Part shown: positions 43,528 through 53,588 of the stretch, piece by piece
Layout of the letters: the number at the start of each line of letters is the position of its first letter
Position numbering within the stretch: the stretch's first letter is position 1
Source of the DNA: Clostridia bacterium
Lineage (GTDB): Bacteria > Bacillota > Clostridia > Peptostreptococcales > Anaerovoracaceae
Reading direction: 5' to 3'
Assembly: GCA_030537495.1 (NCBI GenBank)
Contig: JAUNMH010000002.1
Coordinates: 1-64,000 of the forward strand
Length of the DNA: 64,000 nucleotides
The notes under the pieces: model-generated
The model's input: the letters and a program-made list of their open reading frames with translations, nothing else
What the model was told of the DNA's origin: nothing
Databases searched by the model: none
Program-made: the position numbers and the translations under genes

Positions 43528-44770
43528 TGCACCTAAGGGAACCAAAGACATGATGCCTGATCAGGCCTATAAATGGCACTATGTTGAGAAAAAGTTCTCT
43601 GAAATTTGTGACAAGTATGGATTTAAAGAAATCAGAACTCCTGATTTTGAGCATACTGAACTCTTCAACAGAGGAGTAGGCGAGACTACTGATATCGTAC
43701 AGAAAGAAATGTACACTTTTAATGATCACGGTAACAGAAGCATTACACTTAAACCGGAAGGCACTTCACCTGTTTGCAGATCTTTTATTGAGCACAAACA
43801 GTATGCAGAAGTGCAGCCTACTAAGTATTACTACATTACACCTTGTTTCAGATATGAAAAGCCACAGTCAGGAAGACTTAGAGCTTTCCACCAGTTCGGT
43901 ATCGAAATTTTCGGAACTAATAATATGCTTGCAGATACTGATACTATTTGTCTGGGATACGATTTCTTGCACGAAATGGGAATTCACGACATTAAGCTGA
44001 AGATAAACAGTGTAGGATGCCCAGAATGTAGACAGAAGCATAGAGAAGCTTTGAAAAAGTTCTTAGAGCCTGTGTACGATCAGCTTTGTAATACTTGTAA
44101 GAACAGATATGAAAGAAATCCTATGAGAATTTTAGACTGTAAGTCTGAAATCTGTCAGGAACTTGTAAAAGATGCTCCTGATATGTTAGATTACCTTTGC
44201 GACGATTGTAAAGATGCTTTCGAAGATGTTAAGAAGAACCTTGACGCTCTAGGAATCGAATACATTGTTGACCCTAGAATCGTAAGAGGTCTGGATTATT
44301 ATACTAAGACTGCTTTCGAATTCGTTACAGACAGCAACGGAACTCAGGGAACTGTTTGTGGTGGAGGAAGATATGACCACCTAATTGAAGAGATTGGTGG
44401 ACCTCCAATTCCAGGAGTAGGTTTTGGGCTTGGTATCGAACGTCTTCTTATGCTTATGGAAGAAAAGGGCGTGGAAATTCCTAAACCTGAACCTGTTAAG
44501 GCTTTCATTGCTGTAATGGGAGATGAAGCTAAGTTATTTGGTCTGAAGCTTTTGAGAGAACTTCGTCAGAAGGGTGTAAAGGCTGAAATGGATACACTTG
44601 CAAGAAATATCAAGGGTCAGTTTAAGTATGCTGACAGACTTGGTGCTGAATATACAGTTGTTATTGGTGAAAACGAACTGGCTGAAGGAGTTGTTTCCAT
44701 TAAGGAAATGGCAACTTCTGAGCAGAGAGAAGTTAAGCTTGAGGACTTAGTTGAAGAACTTTCTAAGTAA
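43517..44770 (+). CDS. hisS: Histidyl-tRNA synthetase
   Basis: Class II synthetase of 417 residues. Motif 2 is in TPCFRYEKPQSGRLRAFHQFGIEIFG. The histidine-specific block RGLDYYTKTAFEFV and motif 3 (GFGLGIERLLML) are complete. The C-terminal anticodon-binding domain covers about 325-417. It starts at an ATG after AAGGAGGT, overlapping hemZ by 11 bases, and is followed by aspS, the usual Bacillota pair. No T-box leader is visible. Confidence 0.97.
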   Translation: MAINAPKGTKDMMPDQAYKWHYVEKKFSEICDKYGFKEIRTPDFEHTELFNRGVGETTDIVQKEMYTFNDHGNRSITLKPEGTSPVCRSFIEHKQYAEVQPTKYYYITPCFRYEKPQSGRLRAFHQFGIEIFGTNNMLADTDTICLGYDFLHEMGIHDIKLKINSVGCPECRQKHREALKKFLEPVYDQLCNTCKNRYERNPMRILDCKSEICQELVKDAPDMLDYLCDDCKDAFEDVKKNLDALGIEYIVDPRIVRGLDYYTKTAFEFVTDSNGTQGTVCGGGRYDHLIEEIGGPPIPGVGFGLGIERLLMLMEEKGVEIPKPEPVKAFIAVMGDEAKLFGLKLLRELRQKGVKAEMDTLARNIKGQFKYADRLGAEYTVVIGENELAEGVVSIKEMATSEQREVKLEDLVEELSK

Positions 44771-44819
44771 TCAAGCATTTATCAAAAACGACAATAAAAT
44801 AAGGGAGAACTTTAATATA

Positions 44820-46583
44820 ATGGCAGAACTATTTAAAAGAACACACATGTGTGGCGTTTTAAGCATGGATAATGTTGGCGAAGAAGTCATTCTTAACGGA
44901 TGGGTTTCCAAGCAGAGAAGTCTAGGAGGACTTATCTTCGCAGACCTTAGAGATAAGAGTGGCATTGTGCAGATTGCTTTTGATGACACAACAGAAAAAA
45001 GTGTTTTTGACAAAGCAGAAACGCTTAGAAGTGAATTTGTAATCGGAATCAAGGGTACCGTTAAGGAAAGAGCTTCCAAGAACCCTAACATTCCTACAGG
45101 CGACATTGAAGTTGCAGCAACAGATCTTGTTATCTATTCTGCAGCAGATACTCCGCCAATCTACATTAAGGACGACGACAATGTAGATGATAACCTTCGT
45201 CTTAAGTACAGATATCTTGACTTAAGAAAACTTAAGATGCAGGAAAACCTTCGTTTCAGACATAAGATTTGCAAGCTTGCGAGAGACTACTTTGATGAAA
45301 ATGGATTTACAGAAATTGAAACACCAATCCTTATTAAATCCACTCCTGAAGGCGCAAGAGATTACCTGGTGCCAAGCAGAGTTAACCAAGGACATTTCTA
45401 TGCACTTCCACAGTCACCACAGCTGTTTAAGCAGTTACTAATGGTAAGTGGCTGCGACAGATACATGCAGATTGCAAAGTGCTTCAGAGATGAGGACTTA
45501 AGAGCTGACAGGCAGCCTGAATTCACACAGATTGACCTTGAAATGTCATTCGTGGATCAAGATGATGTAATCAATCTTCAAGAAGGCTTCCTAAAGAGAG
45601 TGTTCAAGGAACTTATGGGAATTGATATTCAGACTCCTTTCCCTAGAATTCCTTATGATGAAGCTATGGAACGTTACGGTAGCGACAAGCCAGACACACG
45701 TTTTGGTTTCGAACTTAAATCCCTTAACGACGTAGTTTCAGGAACTGAATTTAAGGTATTTGCTGATGCTCTTGCTGGTGGCGGAGACGTTAGAGGTATC
45801 TGCATCGACAACGCATCAGATAAGTTTAGCAGAAAAGATATCGACAAACTTACTGATCTGACTAAGCACTATGGTGCAAAGGGCGTTGTATGGATCAGAA
45901 TCGAAGAAAATGAAATTAAATCTTCAGTGAATAAGTTCTTCTCTCAGATTGAACTTGCTGAAATTGCAAATGTATTCGATGCTAAGACAAATGACCTCAT
46001 TCTTATTGTTGCAGATAAGGCAAAGGTTGTATTTGATAGCCTTGGATTCTTAAGAAGACATATTGCTGGAATTCTTGGATTATTAGATGATAAACAGTTT
46101 AATCTATTGTGGGTTACTGACTTCCCAATGTTTGAAAAGGATGATGAAACAGGCGAATTAAAAGCAATGCATCATCCGTTCACTCATCCTAAGGAAGAAG
46201 ATATTCCAATGCTTGATACTGCACCTGAAAAGGTTAAGGCAGATGCTTATGACATCGTACTTAACGGTGTAGAACTTGGTGGCGGAAGCATAAGAATTCA
46301 CGAACGTGATCTTCAGGCTAAGATGTTTAAGGCACTTAAACTTACAGACGAAGAATGTCAGGAAAAATTTGGTTTCCTTCTGGAAGCATTCAAATACGGA
46401 GCACCTCCTCATGGCGGACTTGCTTACGGACTTGACAGATTAGTTATGCTGTTAACAGGAGAACATAGTATCAGAGAGGTTATGGCATTCCCTAAGAATC
46501 AGAATGCACAGTGCATGGTATGTGAAGCTCCTGGCATCGTTGAAGAAGAACAGCTGGAAGAATTAGGATTATGCACAAAATAG
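44820..46583 (+). CDS. aspS: Aspartyl-tRNA synthetase
   Basis: Class IIb synthetase of 587 residues. N-terminal OB-fold anticodon domain (EVILNGWVSKQRSLGGLIFADLRDKSG), motif 1 near IETPILIKSTPEGARDYLVPSR, FYALPQSPQLFKQLLMVSG, motif 2 CFRDEDLRADRQPEFTQID, a GAD insertion domain, and motif 3 GLAYGLDRLVMLL. The ATG at 44820 gives the family N-terminus and follows AAGGGAG; an upstream in-frame extension to 44751 is unlikely. Whether it also charges tRNA-Asn cannot be judged here. It overlaps nadD by 13 bases. Confidence 0.96.
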   Translation: MAELFKRTHMCGVLSMDNVGEEVILNGWVSKQRSLGGLIFADLRDKSGIVQIAFDDTTEKSVFDKAETLRSEFVIGIKGTVKERASKNPNIPTGDIEVAATDLVIYSAADTPPIYIKDDDNVDDNLRLKYRYLDLRKLKMQENLRFRHKICKLARDYFDENGFTEIETPILIKSTPEGARDYLVPSRVNQGHFYALPQSPQLFKQLLMVSGCDRYMQIAKCFRDEDLRADRQPEFTQIDLEMSFVDQDDVINLQEGFLKRVFKELMGIDIQTPFPRIPYDEAMERYGSDKPDTRFGFELKSLNDVVSGTEFKVFADALAGGGDVRGICIDNASDKFSRKDIDKLTDLTKHYGAKGVVWIRIEENEIKSSVNKFFSQIELAEIANVFDAKTNDLILIVADKAKVVFDSLGFLRRHIAGILGLLDDKQFNLLWVTDFPMFEKDDETGELKAMHHPFTHPKEEDIPMLDTAPEKVKADAYDIVLNGVELGGGSIRIHERDLQAKMFKALKLTDEECQEKFGFLLEAFKYGAPPHGGLAYGLDRLVMLLTGEHSIREVMAFPKNQNAQCMVCEAPGIVEEEQLEELGLCTK

Positions 46584-47182
46584 GAATACTTGGCGGTTCC
46601 TTTGATCCGATACATTGCGGACACATTGCAATAGCAACCTCGGCATTAGAGGAATGTGGACTTGAGAAGGTTTTGCTCATGCCCACAAAAAACCAGCCTT
46701 TTAAGGTAGGAAAACACGTTGCAGATGAAATGGATCGCCTTAACATGGTAAAAAAGGCTGCAGAAGAAAACGACGGGCTTCTCGGGTCTTCTTGCGAAAT
46801 AGACTATGGTGGCATTTCGTACACCTATAATACACTTAAGGAACTTGAGAAAACCTACAAAGACGGCAAATTCTATTTTATTCTAGGAACGGATGCATTT
46901 ATCAGCCTGGAAACCTGGTATATGGGTAAGGAGTTGCTTTCGTCGACGCCTTTCATACTGGCTGTAAGACCTGGTTATAAAGAGAGTGAAAGAAAAGTAG
47001 CCGTGGAAAAATATAGACAGAAATATAACGCAGATATTACAGTACTTAATAATCCTATATTATATATTTCTTCCACTGAAATCCGTGAAAGAGTGGAAAA
47101 AGGGGAAAGTATCAGTGAGCTGGTACCTAAAGGTGTAGAGGAGTATATAGTTGAACATGGATTGTATAAAAAAGAAAATTAA
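46571..47182 (+). CDS. nadD: Nicotinate-nucleotide adenylyltransferase
   Basis: Adenylates nicotinate mononucleotide in NAD synthesis. The nucleotidyltransferase motif GGSFDPIHCGHIAIA is at residues 7-21, and the C-terminal ISSTEIRERVEKGESISELVP (the SxTxxR-type motif) is intact. At 203 residues it is of normal length. Its start overlaps aspS by 13 bases, and its end overlaps yqeK by 32 bases. The nadD-yqeK-rsfS order is conserved across Bacillota. Confidence 0.95.
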   Translation: MHKIGILGGSFDPIHCGHIAIATSALEECGLEKVLLMPTKNQPFKVGKHVADEMDRLNMVKKAAEENDGLLGSSCEIDYGGISYTYNTLKELEKTYKDGKFYFILGTDAFISLETWYMGKELLSSTPFILAVRPGYKESERKVAVEKYRQKYNADITVLNNPILYISSTEIRERVEKGESISELVPKGVEEYIVEHGLYKKEN

Positions 47183-47726
47183 TAATTATATAAAGAGTAA
47201 TTTATCCGATAAAAGAAAAATTCATACAGAAGGTGTAAGAGTAACAGCTATGAAACTCGCTAAAAAATACGGTGAAGACGCTACAAAAGCTGAAATTGCA
47301 GCTCTTGCCCATGATATGTACAGAGGTGTACCTGTTGACGAGCTTAATGATTACGTAAACCAATTAGGCTTGGATAATAAGTATCTGAACAATCCTAATT
47401 TAGCACACGGAAAAATAGCCGCCGCTATTATCCAAAGAGATTACGGCATTAATGATGAAGACATAGTCAACGCGGTTAGCTTCCACACTACAGGTAGAGC
47501 AGGTATGTCAAAACTAGAAAAGATAATTTATTTAGCTGATGCTATAGAGCCAAATAGAGATTATCCTTCCGTTGACCTACTTAGAGACGCCGCATGGGAA
47601 AGCTTGGATAAGGCTTTAATGATTTCCCTAGAAAGAACCATTGAGTATGTGCGAAAACAGGGAAATTTCTTGGATGAAGATACTCTAAAGGCTAGAGATT
47701 ATTATTTAAAAGGAGAAAATAGATAA
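47151..47726 (+). CDS. yqeK: HD-domain phosphohydrolase YqeK (Ap4A hydrolase type)
   Basis: A 191-residue HD protein. Members hydrolyse symmetrical diadenosine tetraphosphate to ADP. Metal/phosphate motifs: KIHTEGVRVTAMKLAKKYG, ALAHDMYRGVP (the HD pair), LAHGKIAAAII, AVSFHTTGRAGMS and IIYLADAIEPNRDYP, characteristic of this subfamily. TTG at 47151 sits seven bases after AGGAG (47139-47143); an ATG at 47157 is an alternative. Overlaps nadD and touches rsfS. Confidence 0.92.
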   Translation: MNMDCIKKKINNYIKSNLSDKRKIHTEGVRVTAMKLAKKYGEDATKAEIAALAHDMYRGVPVDELNDYVNQLGLDNKYLNNPNLAHGKIAAAIIQRDYGINDEDIVNAVSFHTTGRAGMSKLEKIIYLADAIEPNRDYPSVDLLRDAAWESLDKALMISLERTIEYVRKQGNFLDEDTLKARDYYLKGENR

Positions 47727-48088
47727 TGAACAACAAAGAATATGCATTGCTTGCAGCCAAAACACTTGATGATAAGAAAGCAATTGATATTACTGTTATT
47801 GACATTATGAACAAGGCTTCTTTCGCTGATTACATGGTAATTGCAACAGGTAATTCTGATAGACAGGTTAACAGCCTAGTTGATGATGTAGAAGAAGCTT
47901 TTGCAAAAGAAGGCCTTTTCGTAAAGAGCATAGACGGAAAGCAGAACTCAGGATGGGTTCTTATGGACTTCGGCGACATTTTAGTTAACATTTTTAACAA
48001 AGATACCAGAGAAAAATACAACATAGAAAAAGTATGGGGTGACTGCCCTTTTATTGATGTTGAGAATGGAGAAACAAATGAACGATAA
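47726..48088 (+). CDS. rsfS: Ribosomal silencing factor RsfS
   Basis: A 120-residue Iojap/RsfS protein that binds uL14 and blocks joining of ribosomal subunits when nutrients are scarce. Visible: [46 protein letters not shown] and [14 protein letters not shown], all conserved. It starts on the stop codon of yqeK (TAATG) and overlaps leuS by 11 bases. Confidence 0.95.
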   Translation: MNNKEYALLAAKTLDDKKAIDITVIDIMNKASFADYMVIATGNSDRQVNSLVDDVEEAFAKEGLFVKSIDGKQNSGWVLMDFGDILVNIFNKDTREKYNIEKVWGDCPFIDVENGETNER

Positions 48089-50549
48089 GTACAATTTTAA
48101 AGAAATAGAAGAAAAATGGCAGAAGTACTGGGAGGAAAATGATTCATTTAAGATTGTTGAAGATGAATCAAAGAAAAAATACTATGTTTTAGAAATGTTC
48201 CCATATCCTTCCGGTAAACTTCACATGGGTCATGTAAGAAACTACTCAATTGGTGACGTAATTGCTAGATGCCTTAGCATGCAGGGATACAATGTGCTTC
48301 ACCCAATGGGTTTCGACTCTTTCGGTCTACCTGCAGAAAACGCTGCAATTAAGCACGGTGCTGAGCCTGGAGATTGGACTTGGAACAACATTCACGAAAT
48401 GGAAGAACAGCTGAAGCAGTTAGGTCTTTCCTATGACTGGGATAGAGAAGTTCAGACTTGCAATCCTGATTACTACAAGTGGATGCAGTGGATCTTCATT
48501 CAGTTCTATAACAAGGGTCTTGCATATAAGAAAGAAAACCCTGTAAACTGGTGTCCAAGCTGCCAGACAGTACTTGCTAATGAACAGGTTGTTGACGGAT
48601 GCTGCGAAAGATGTGGAACAGCAGTAGGTAAGAAGAATCTGTCGCAGTGGTACTTCAAAATTACAGATTACGCTGATAGACTTCTTAACAACCTTGACAC
48701 TCTTGAAGGATGGCCTAACAAGGTTAAGGTTATGCAAAAGAACTGGATTGGTAAGTCAATCGGTGCTGAAATCGACTTTAAAATTGACGAAACAGACAAG
48801 TTAATGAAGGTATTCACAACTCGTGCAGATACTCTGTTCGGAGTTACTTACATGGTAATGGCTCCTGAACATCCATATGTAATGGAACTTGTAAAGGGAA
48901 CAGAATATGAAGCACCTGTTTTAGAGTACCTTGAAAAGGTTGAACACATGAACGACATTGAAAGAACTTCAACTTCCAATGAAAAGACAGGTGTGTTCAT
49001 CGGTAAATATGCAATTAACCCAGTTAATGGGAAGAAAGTTCCAATCTTTATTTCCGACTATGTACTTATGGGATATGGTACTGGTGCTATTATGGCCGTA
49101 CCTGCTCATGACCAGAGAGACTTTGATTTCGCAAAGAAATTCAATCTTGAAATTATTCCTGTAGTTGATACAGAAGATCCTGAAATCGATGTTAACAATC
49201 TTAACCAGGCATTTGCTGCTGAAGGTAAGATGATTAACTCAGATCAGTTCAATGGAATGGACAACAAGGAAGCTATTTCAGCTGTAATCGAATGGTTAGA
49301 TGCTGAAGGCATCGGTAAGAAGACTGTAAACTACAGACTTCGTGACTGGTTGATTTCAAGACAGAGATATTGGGGTACTCCAATTCCTATGATTCACTGT
49401 GATGACTGCGGATGGGTTCCTGAAAAAGAAGAAAACCTACCTGTATTACTTCCAACAGACGTTGAATTCACAGGAAAAGGTGAATCTCCATTAGCTACAT
49501 CAAAGACATTTGCTGATTGCACATGCCCAAGATGTGGAAAGAAGGCTACTAGAGAGTTGGACACAATGGATACATTCCTTGATTCATCATGGTATTTCTT
49601 AAGATATTGTGATCCAAAGAATGCAGAAGCTGCATTTGACAAGAAGAAGGTAGACTACTGGATGAACGTTGACCAGTACATCGGTGGAGTTGAACATGCA
49701 ATTCTTCACTTAATGTACGCTAGATTCTTCCAGATGGCACTTTATGATTTAGGACTTGTTTCAGCAGAAGAACCGTTCAAGAACCTGCTTACTCAGGGTA
49801 TGGTTAACAAAGACGGTAAGAAGATGAGTAAATCCATCGGAAACGTAGTAAGCCCTGAAGAAATCATTCAGAAATACGGTGCCGATACTGCAAGACTGTT
49901 TATACTATTCGCTGCACCTCCAGAAAGAGAACTTGACTGGTCAGACAAGGGCGTAGAAGGAAGCTTTAGATTCCTTAACAGAGTATGGCGTTTAGTATAC
50001 GAATTTGTTAACAACAGCGAAGAAGCAGGAGACGAATATGAAGTTAAGACAGCTGCAGATAAGGATCTTAACTATGTATTAAATACAACTATTAAGAAGG
50101 TAACTGAAGACGTAGGCGGACGTTTCAGCTTCAACACAGCAATCAGTTCCATTATGGAATTAGTAAATGAATTATATAAGTATAAGGAATTACCTGATGC
50201 AAACCAGGCATTCCTGAAGAAAGCTATTGAGGTTCTTGTAATTATCCTTTCACCGTTTACACCTCATATCTGTGAGGAAATGTGGGAATCACTAGGATAC
50301 ACAGGTTCACTTTCAGACGTTGCATGGCCTGAATACTGCGAAGATGCACTTGTAAAAGATACAGTTGAAATCGTAGTTCAGATCAACGGCAAGGTAAAAG
50401 AAAAGATGGTCGTAGATAATAATATGAGCCGTGAAGACCTTGAAAAGACTGCAATGGGAAATGATGCAGTAAAGGCTCTTACAGAAGGTAAAAACGTTGT
50501 TAAGGTAATTGCTGTTCCTAATAAGCTTGTTAACATTGTAATCAAGTAA
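48078..50549 (+). CDS. leuS: Leucyl-tRNA synthetase
   Basis: Class I synthetase of 823 residues. HIGH-type motif in [17 protein letters not shown], editing (CP1) domain including [20 protein letters not shown] and a [15 protein letters not shown] threonine-site block, a zinc-binding insertion (CDDCGW, then CTCPRCGKK), and the KMSKS signature ([15 protein letters not shown]). The C-terminal anticodon and small C-terminal domains are intact. ATG at 48078 is chosen because GGAG is at 48068-48071. No T-box precedes it since it overlaps rsfS. Confidence 0.97.
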   Translation: MNDKYNFKEIEEKWQKYWEENDSFKIVEDESKKKYYVLEMFPYPSGKLHMGHVRNYSIGDVIARCLSMQGYNVLHPMGFDSFGLPAENAAIKHGAEPGDWTWNNIHEMEEQLKQLGLSYDWDREVQTCNPDYYKWMQWIFIQFYNKGLAYKKENPVNWCPSCQTVLANEQVVDGCCERCGTAVGKKNLSQWYFKITDYADRLLNNLDTLEGWPNKVKVMQKNWIGKSIGAEIDFKIDETDKLMKVFTTRADTLFGVTYMVMAPEHPYVMELVKGTEYEAPVLEYLEKVEHMNDIERTSTSNEKTGVFIGKYAINPVNGKKVPIFISDYVLMGYGTGAIMAVPAHDQRDFDFAKKFNLEIIPVVDTEDPEIDVNNLNQAFAAEGKMINSDQFNGMDNKEAISAVIEWLDAEGIGKKTVNYRLRDWLISRQRYWGTPIPMIHCDDCGWVPEKEENLPVLLPTDVEFTGKGESPLATSKTFADCTCPRCGKKATRELDTMDTFLDSSWYFLRYCDPKNAEAAFDKKKVDYWMNVDQYIGGVEHAILHLMYARFFQMALYDLGLVSAEEPFKNLLTQGMVNKDGKKMSKSIGNVVSPEEIIQKYGADTARLFILFAAPPERELDWSDKGVEGSFRFLNRVWRLVYEFVNNSEEAGDEYEVKTAADKDLNYVLNTTIKKVTEDVGGRFSFNTAISSIMELVNELYKYKELPDANQAFLKKAIEVLVIILSPFTPHICEEMWESLGYTGSLSDVAWPEYCEDALVKDTVEIVVQINGKVKEKMVVDNNMSREDLEKTAMGNDAVKALTEGKNVVKVIAVPNKLVNIVIK

Positions 50550-50559
50550 AGGGGAGTAT

Positions 50560-52488
50560 ATGATAGAGCATAAAAACAGCAGAAGACAACCAAAACAAAG
50601 ACAGAATAAACCCTTGCAGGGTAATATAAATAGCAAAACAAAAGCAAAAGCAAATCCTAAGGCTATGACTCAGGCTAAGTCACAAGGCAAAGCAAAACAG
50701 AAGGAAAAAAATCCTTTTGAGGGTGTTTTGAAACCAAAGGCAAAGATTCAGCCTAGATATTCTAGAGTTAAGGATGCGCAAAAGTATAAACAAAACAAAC
50801 AGAACAATAAAGCAAAGCACAGTAATGGTGCCAAGGCAGAAAACCTAAAGATCATTCCTTTAGGTGGTTTGAATGAAATTGGAAAGAACTTTACTGTTCT
50901 AGAATATAAGGATCAGATTCTTATAATTGACTGCGGTAACTCTTTTCCAGAAGAAGGTATGTATGGTATCGACGTTGTAATTCCTGATTTCAGCTATCTT
51001 GATAAGAATGCAAAGAAGATAGTCGGACTGGTAATTACGCATGGTCACGAAGACCATATCGGTGCAGTTCCTTACTTTGTAAGAAAATTCAATGTACCTA
51101 TTTACGGTACAAGACTTTCACTAGGTCTAATCAGAAACAAACTTGAGGAACACGGTCTTACAGCTAATCTGAATACAGTTAAGGCAGGTACAAAGTTTAA
51201 GGTAGGAGAATTTAAAATTGAACCTATTAGAACTACACACTCCATTGCCGATGCAATTGCGCTGTATATTCAAACACCAGCTGCTACCCTGTTTCATACA
51301 GGTGACTTCAAAATAGACTACACACCTATAGACGAAGAACCTATAGACTTAGTAAAATTTGCTGAAATAGGTAAGCGTGGCGTAGATATTATGCTTGCTG
51401 ACAGTACAAATGCTCTGAGACCGGGATTTACGGCCTCAGAACAGGTTGTAGGTTCCACCTTGGATAGAATTTTCAGCCAGGTAGAAAACAGAATTATAAT
51501 TGCGTCATTCTCGTCCAATGTGCATAGAGTTCAGAAAATTATTGAACTTGCTGCAAAATATGGTAGAAAGTGTGCTATTTCAGGACGAAGCATGGAGAAT
51601 GTTGTTAAGCTTGCTCAGGAACTAGGTTATATGAAAGTTCCGGCAGGTATGATGGTTGAACTTAATAAGACAAAGAATATTCCTGATAGAGAGCTTGTAA
51701 TTATAACTACAGGAAGCCAGGGCGAACCAATGTCAGCACTTGCAAGAATGGCTAATGATGAGCACAGAAATGTTCATCTTAAAAAAGGCGATACAGTTAT
51801 TCTTTCATCTTCACCGGTTCCGGGAAATGAGAAAGCTGTATCAACAGTAGTAAATAAGCTCTTTGAAAAGGGCGTAAATGTTATTTACAACGACATTGCT
51901 GATATACATGTAAGTGGACACGCATGCCAGGAAGAACTTAAACTTATTCAGACACTTATAAAGCCTAAGTTCTTTATGCCGGTACATGGCGAATACAGAC
52001 ATCTGGTTCAGCATGCTGCCATTGCCGAAGCCATTGGAATGAGCAGGGATAGAATCTTCATCCTTTCTAATGGAGACCAGCTTACAGTAGATAAGAAATC
52101 TGCAACTAAATTCCAGAATGTATGCAGTGCAGAAGACATTCTGGTCGACGGACTTGGAATTGGAGACGTAGGTAATATAGTACTTAGAGACAGAAAACAG
52201 CTTTCTGAATCAGGACTTATTATAATAGTCTTCGCCCTTGATAAAGCAAGTGGAACCATTGTTTCAGGTCCAGATATCGTATCTAGAGGTTTTGTTTACG
52301 TACGTGAACACGAAGATTTAATTAATCGTGCTAAGGCACTGGCTACAACGACGATTGAAGCATGCTTGGACAATAACAACACTGATTGGAACACAATTAA
52401 GAACAGTGTTCGTGATGAAATGAGAAAGTTCATTTTCAACGAAACAAAGAGAAGTCCGATTATCTTACCGATAATTCTGGACGTATAG
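50560..52488 (+). CDS. rnj: Ribonuclease J
   Basis: MBL/beta-CASP ribonuclease with 5'-3' exo- and endonuclease activity, central to mRNA decay and rRNA maturation in Bacillota. Metal motif THGHEDHIG gives H161, H163, D165, H166; beta-CASP signatures SGRSMENVV and the GSQGEPMSALARM block are present, as are HVSGHA and MPVHGEYRHL. It has an N-terminal extension of about 95 residues, highly basic and Lys/Gln/Asn-rich, not found in B. subtilis RNase J1. That tail is likely disordered and RNA-binding (inference). AAGGGGAG precedes the ATG. Confidence 0.95.
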   Translation: MIEHKNSRRQPKQRQNKPLQGNINSKTKAKANPKAMTQAKSQGKAKQKEKNPFEGVLKPKAKIQPRYSRVKDAQKYKQNKQNNKAKHSNGAKAENLKIIPLGGLNEIGKNFTVLEYKDQILIIDCGNSFPEEGMYGIDVVIPDFSYLDKNAKKIVGLVITHGHEDHIGAVPYFVRKFNVPIYGTRLSLGLIRNKLEEHGLTANLNTVKAGTKFKVGEFKIEPIRTTHSIADAIALYIQTPAATLFHTGDFKIDYTPIDEEPIDLVKFAEIGKRGVDIMLADSTNALRPGFTASEQVVGSTLDRIFSQVENRIIIASFSSNVHRVQKIIELAAKYGRKCAISGRSMENVVKLAQELGYMKVPAGMMVELNKTKNIPDRELVIITTGSQGEPMSALARMANDEHRNVHLKKGDTVILSSSPVPGNEKAVSTVVNKLFEKGVNVIYNDIADIHVSGHACQEELKLIQTLIKPKFFMPVHGEYRHLVQHAAIAEAIGMSRDRIFILSNGDQLTVDKKSATKFQNVCSAEDILVDGLGIGDVGNIVLRDRKQLSESGLIIIVFALDKASGTIVSGPDIVSRGFVYVREHEDLINRAKALATTTIEACLDNNNTDWNTIKNSVRDEMRKFIFNETKRSPIILPIILDV

Positions 52489-52526
52489 ACGAAAAACTAA
52501 AATTAATCTTGAAAAGGAGAAATATC

Positions 52527-52865
52527 ATGAATGTATATGATCAGGCACATGGCCTAGCTAAGGCTATTAAAGAATCAGAAGAATTCAAGCAGTATGACCA
52601 GCTTAAGACATCTATTGATGCTAATGAAAGCCTGTCCAAAATGGTAAAGGATTTTCAGGCAAAGCAGTTTGAGTTCCAGACTAAGCAGATGATGGGTGAA
52701 GAAGTTGCACCTGAAATGCTTGCTCAGGTTCAGGAACTTTATCAGATTATGGCTAAGGATCCACTGGCTGCACAGTACATGCAGGCAGAAATGAGATTCT
52801 CTCTTATGATGAATGATGTATATAAAATTCTGGGAGAAGCAATAGGACTTGGCAACGAGCAATAA
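52527..52865 (+). CDS. YlbF/YmcA family protein
   Basis: A 112-residue all-helical protein of the Com_YlbF family. In B. subtilis, YlbF, YmcA and YaaT form a complex that modulates RNase Y-dependent processing and development. The sequence shows NVYDQAHGLAKAIKESEEFKQYDQLK and a QAEMRFSLMMNDVYKILGEA end typical of the family. ATG at 52527 follows AAAGGAG closely; an earlier in-frame start at 52509 precedes that site. Its position next to the RNase J gene suggests a shared RNA-decay role. Confidence 0.85.
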   Translation: MNVYDQAHGLAKAIKESEEFKQYDQLKTSIDANESLSKMVKDFQAKQFEFQTKQMMGEEVAPEMLAQVQELYQIMAKDPLAAQYMQAEMRFSLMMNDVYKILGEAIGLGNEQ

Positions 52866-52877
52866 TTTTGTTATAAT
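52849..52877 (+). promoter_or_regulatory. Promoter of efp
   Basis: TTGGCA (52849-52854), 17 bp, TATAAT (52872-52877); it overlaps the end of the ylbF-like gene. Confidence 0.65.
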
Positions 52878-52931
52878 ACTAAAAGACAAAATGTTGTTAA
52901 TTAATTTTTAGAAGAAAGTGAGAATAGAACA

Positions 52932-53492
52932 ATGATTTCTGCAGGCGATTTTAGAAAAGGCGTGACTTTTGAAATGAATGGAGATCCACATGTAGTATTA
53001 GATTTCCAGCACGTAAAACCAGGAAAGGGAGCAGCTTTTGTAAGAACTAAGTATAAGAACATCTTAACAGGTGCTACAAGAGAAGAAGCATTCAACCCTT
53101 CCGATAAATTCCCTAAAGCTCATATTGAAACAAAGGTAATGCAGTACCTTTACAACGATGGTGAACTTTACTACTTCATGGATAATGAAACTTATGATCA
53201 GGTTCCTATCGCACATGATCAGGTTGAAGATGCAATTAAGTATCTAAGAGAAAATGACGAAGCTACAATTAAGTTCTACCAGGGAGCACCATTCCTTGTA
53301 GAAGCACCTAACTTCGTTGACCTGGTTGTTACAGAAACCGAACCAGGAGTTAAGGGAAATACAGCAACAAACGTAACTAAAGCAGCTACTGTTGAAACTG
53401 GAGCAGTTATCCAGGTTCCTATCTTCATCGAAGAAGGAGAAAAAATTCAGATTGACACTAGAACAGGTGAATATCTGGGAAGAGCAAAATAA
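52932..53492 (+). CDS. efp: Translation elongation factor P
   Basis: Relieves ribosome stalling at polyproline stretches. At 186 residues it has three predicted beta-barrel domains. The loop that carries the modifiable residue reads [14 protein letters not shown], with lysine in PGKG at the tip as in lysine-modified or unmodified types. The C-terminal signature is [39 protein letters not shown]. The ribosome site is weak (AAGTGAG). It has its own promoter and terminator. No efpB/efpA-type modification genes are in the window. Confidence 0.97.
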   Translation: MISAGDFRKGVTFEMNGDPHVVLDFQHVKPGKGAAFVRTKYKNILTGATREEAFNPSDKFPKAHIETKVMQYLYNDGELYYFMDNETYDQVPIAHDQVEDAIKYLRENDEATIKFYQGAPFLVEAPNFVDLVVTETEPGVKGNTATNVTKAATVETGAVIQVPIFIEEGEKIQIDTRTGEYLGRAK

Positions 53493-53503
53493 TTATTACA
53501 ACC

Positions 53504-53532
53504 AAAGGGGTGCTTTACTTAAGCATCCCTTT
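53504..53532 (+). terminator. Terminator of efp
   Basis: AAAGGGGTGCTT pairs with AAGCATCCCTTT (one G-U pair), followed by ATT. Confidence 0.85.
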
Positions 53533-53588
53533 ATTGAGTATTTATGGCAAAACAAAAGGTAAAAATAAAGATGGATTTGAGGTAACAG

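Noticed and set aside
43511..50549. T-box leaders for hisS, aspS or leuS
   Set aside because: Intergenic gaps are absent or too short and no T-box core (AGGGTGG-like) is seen; these genes lie inside a longer transcription run.
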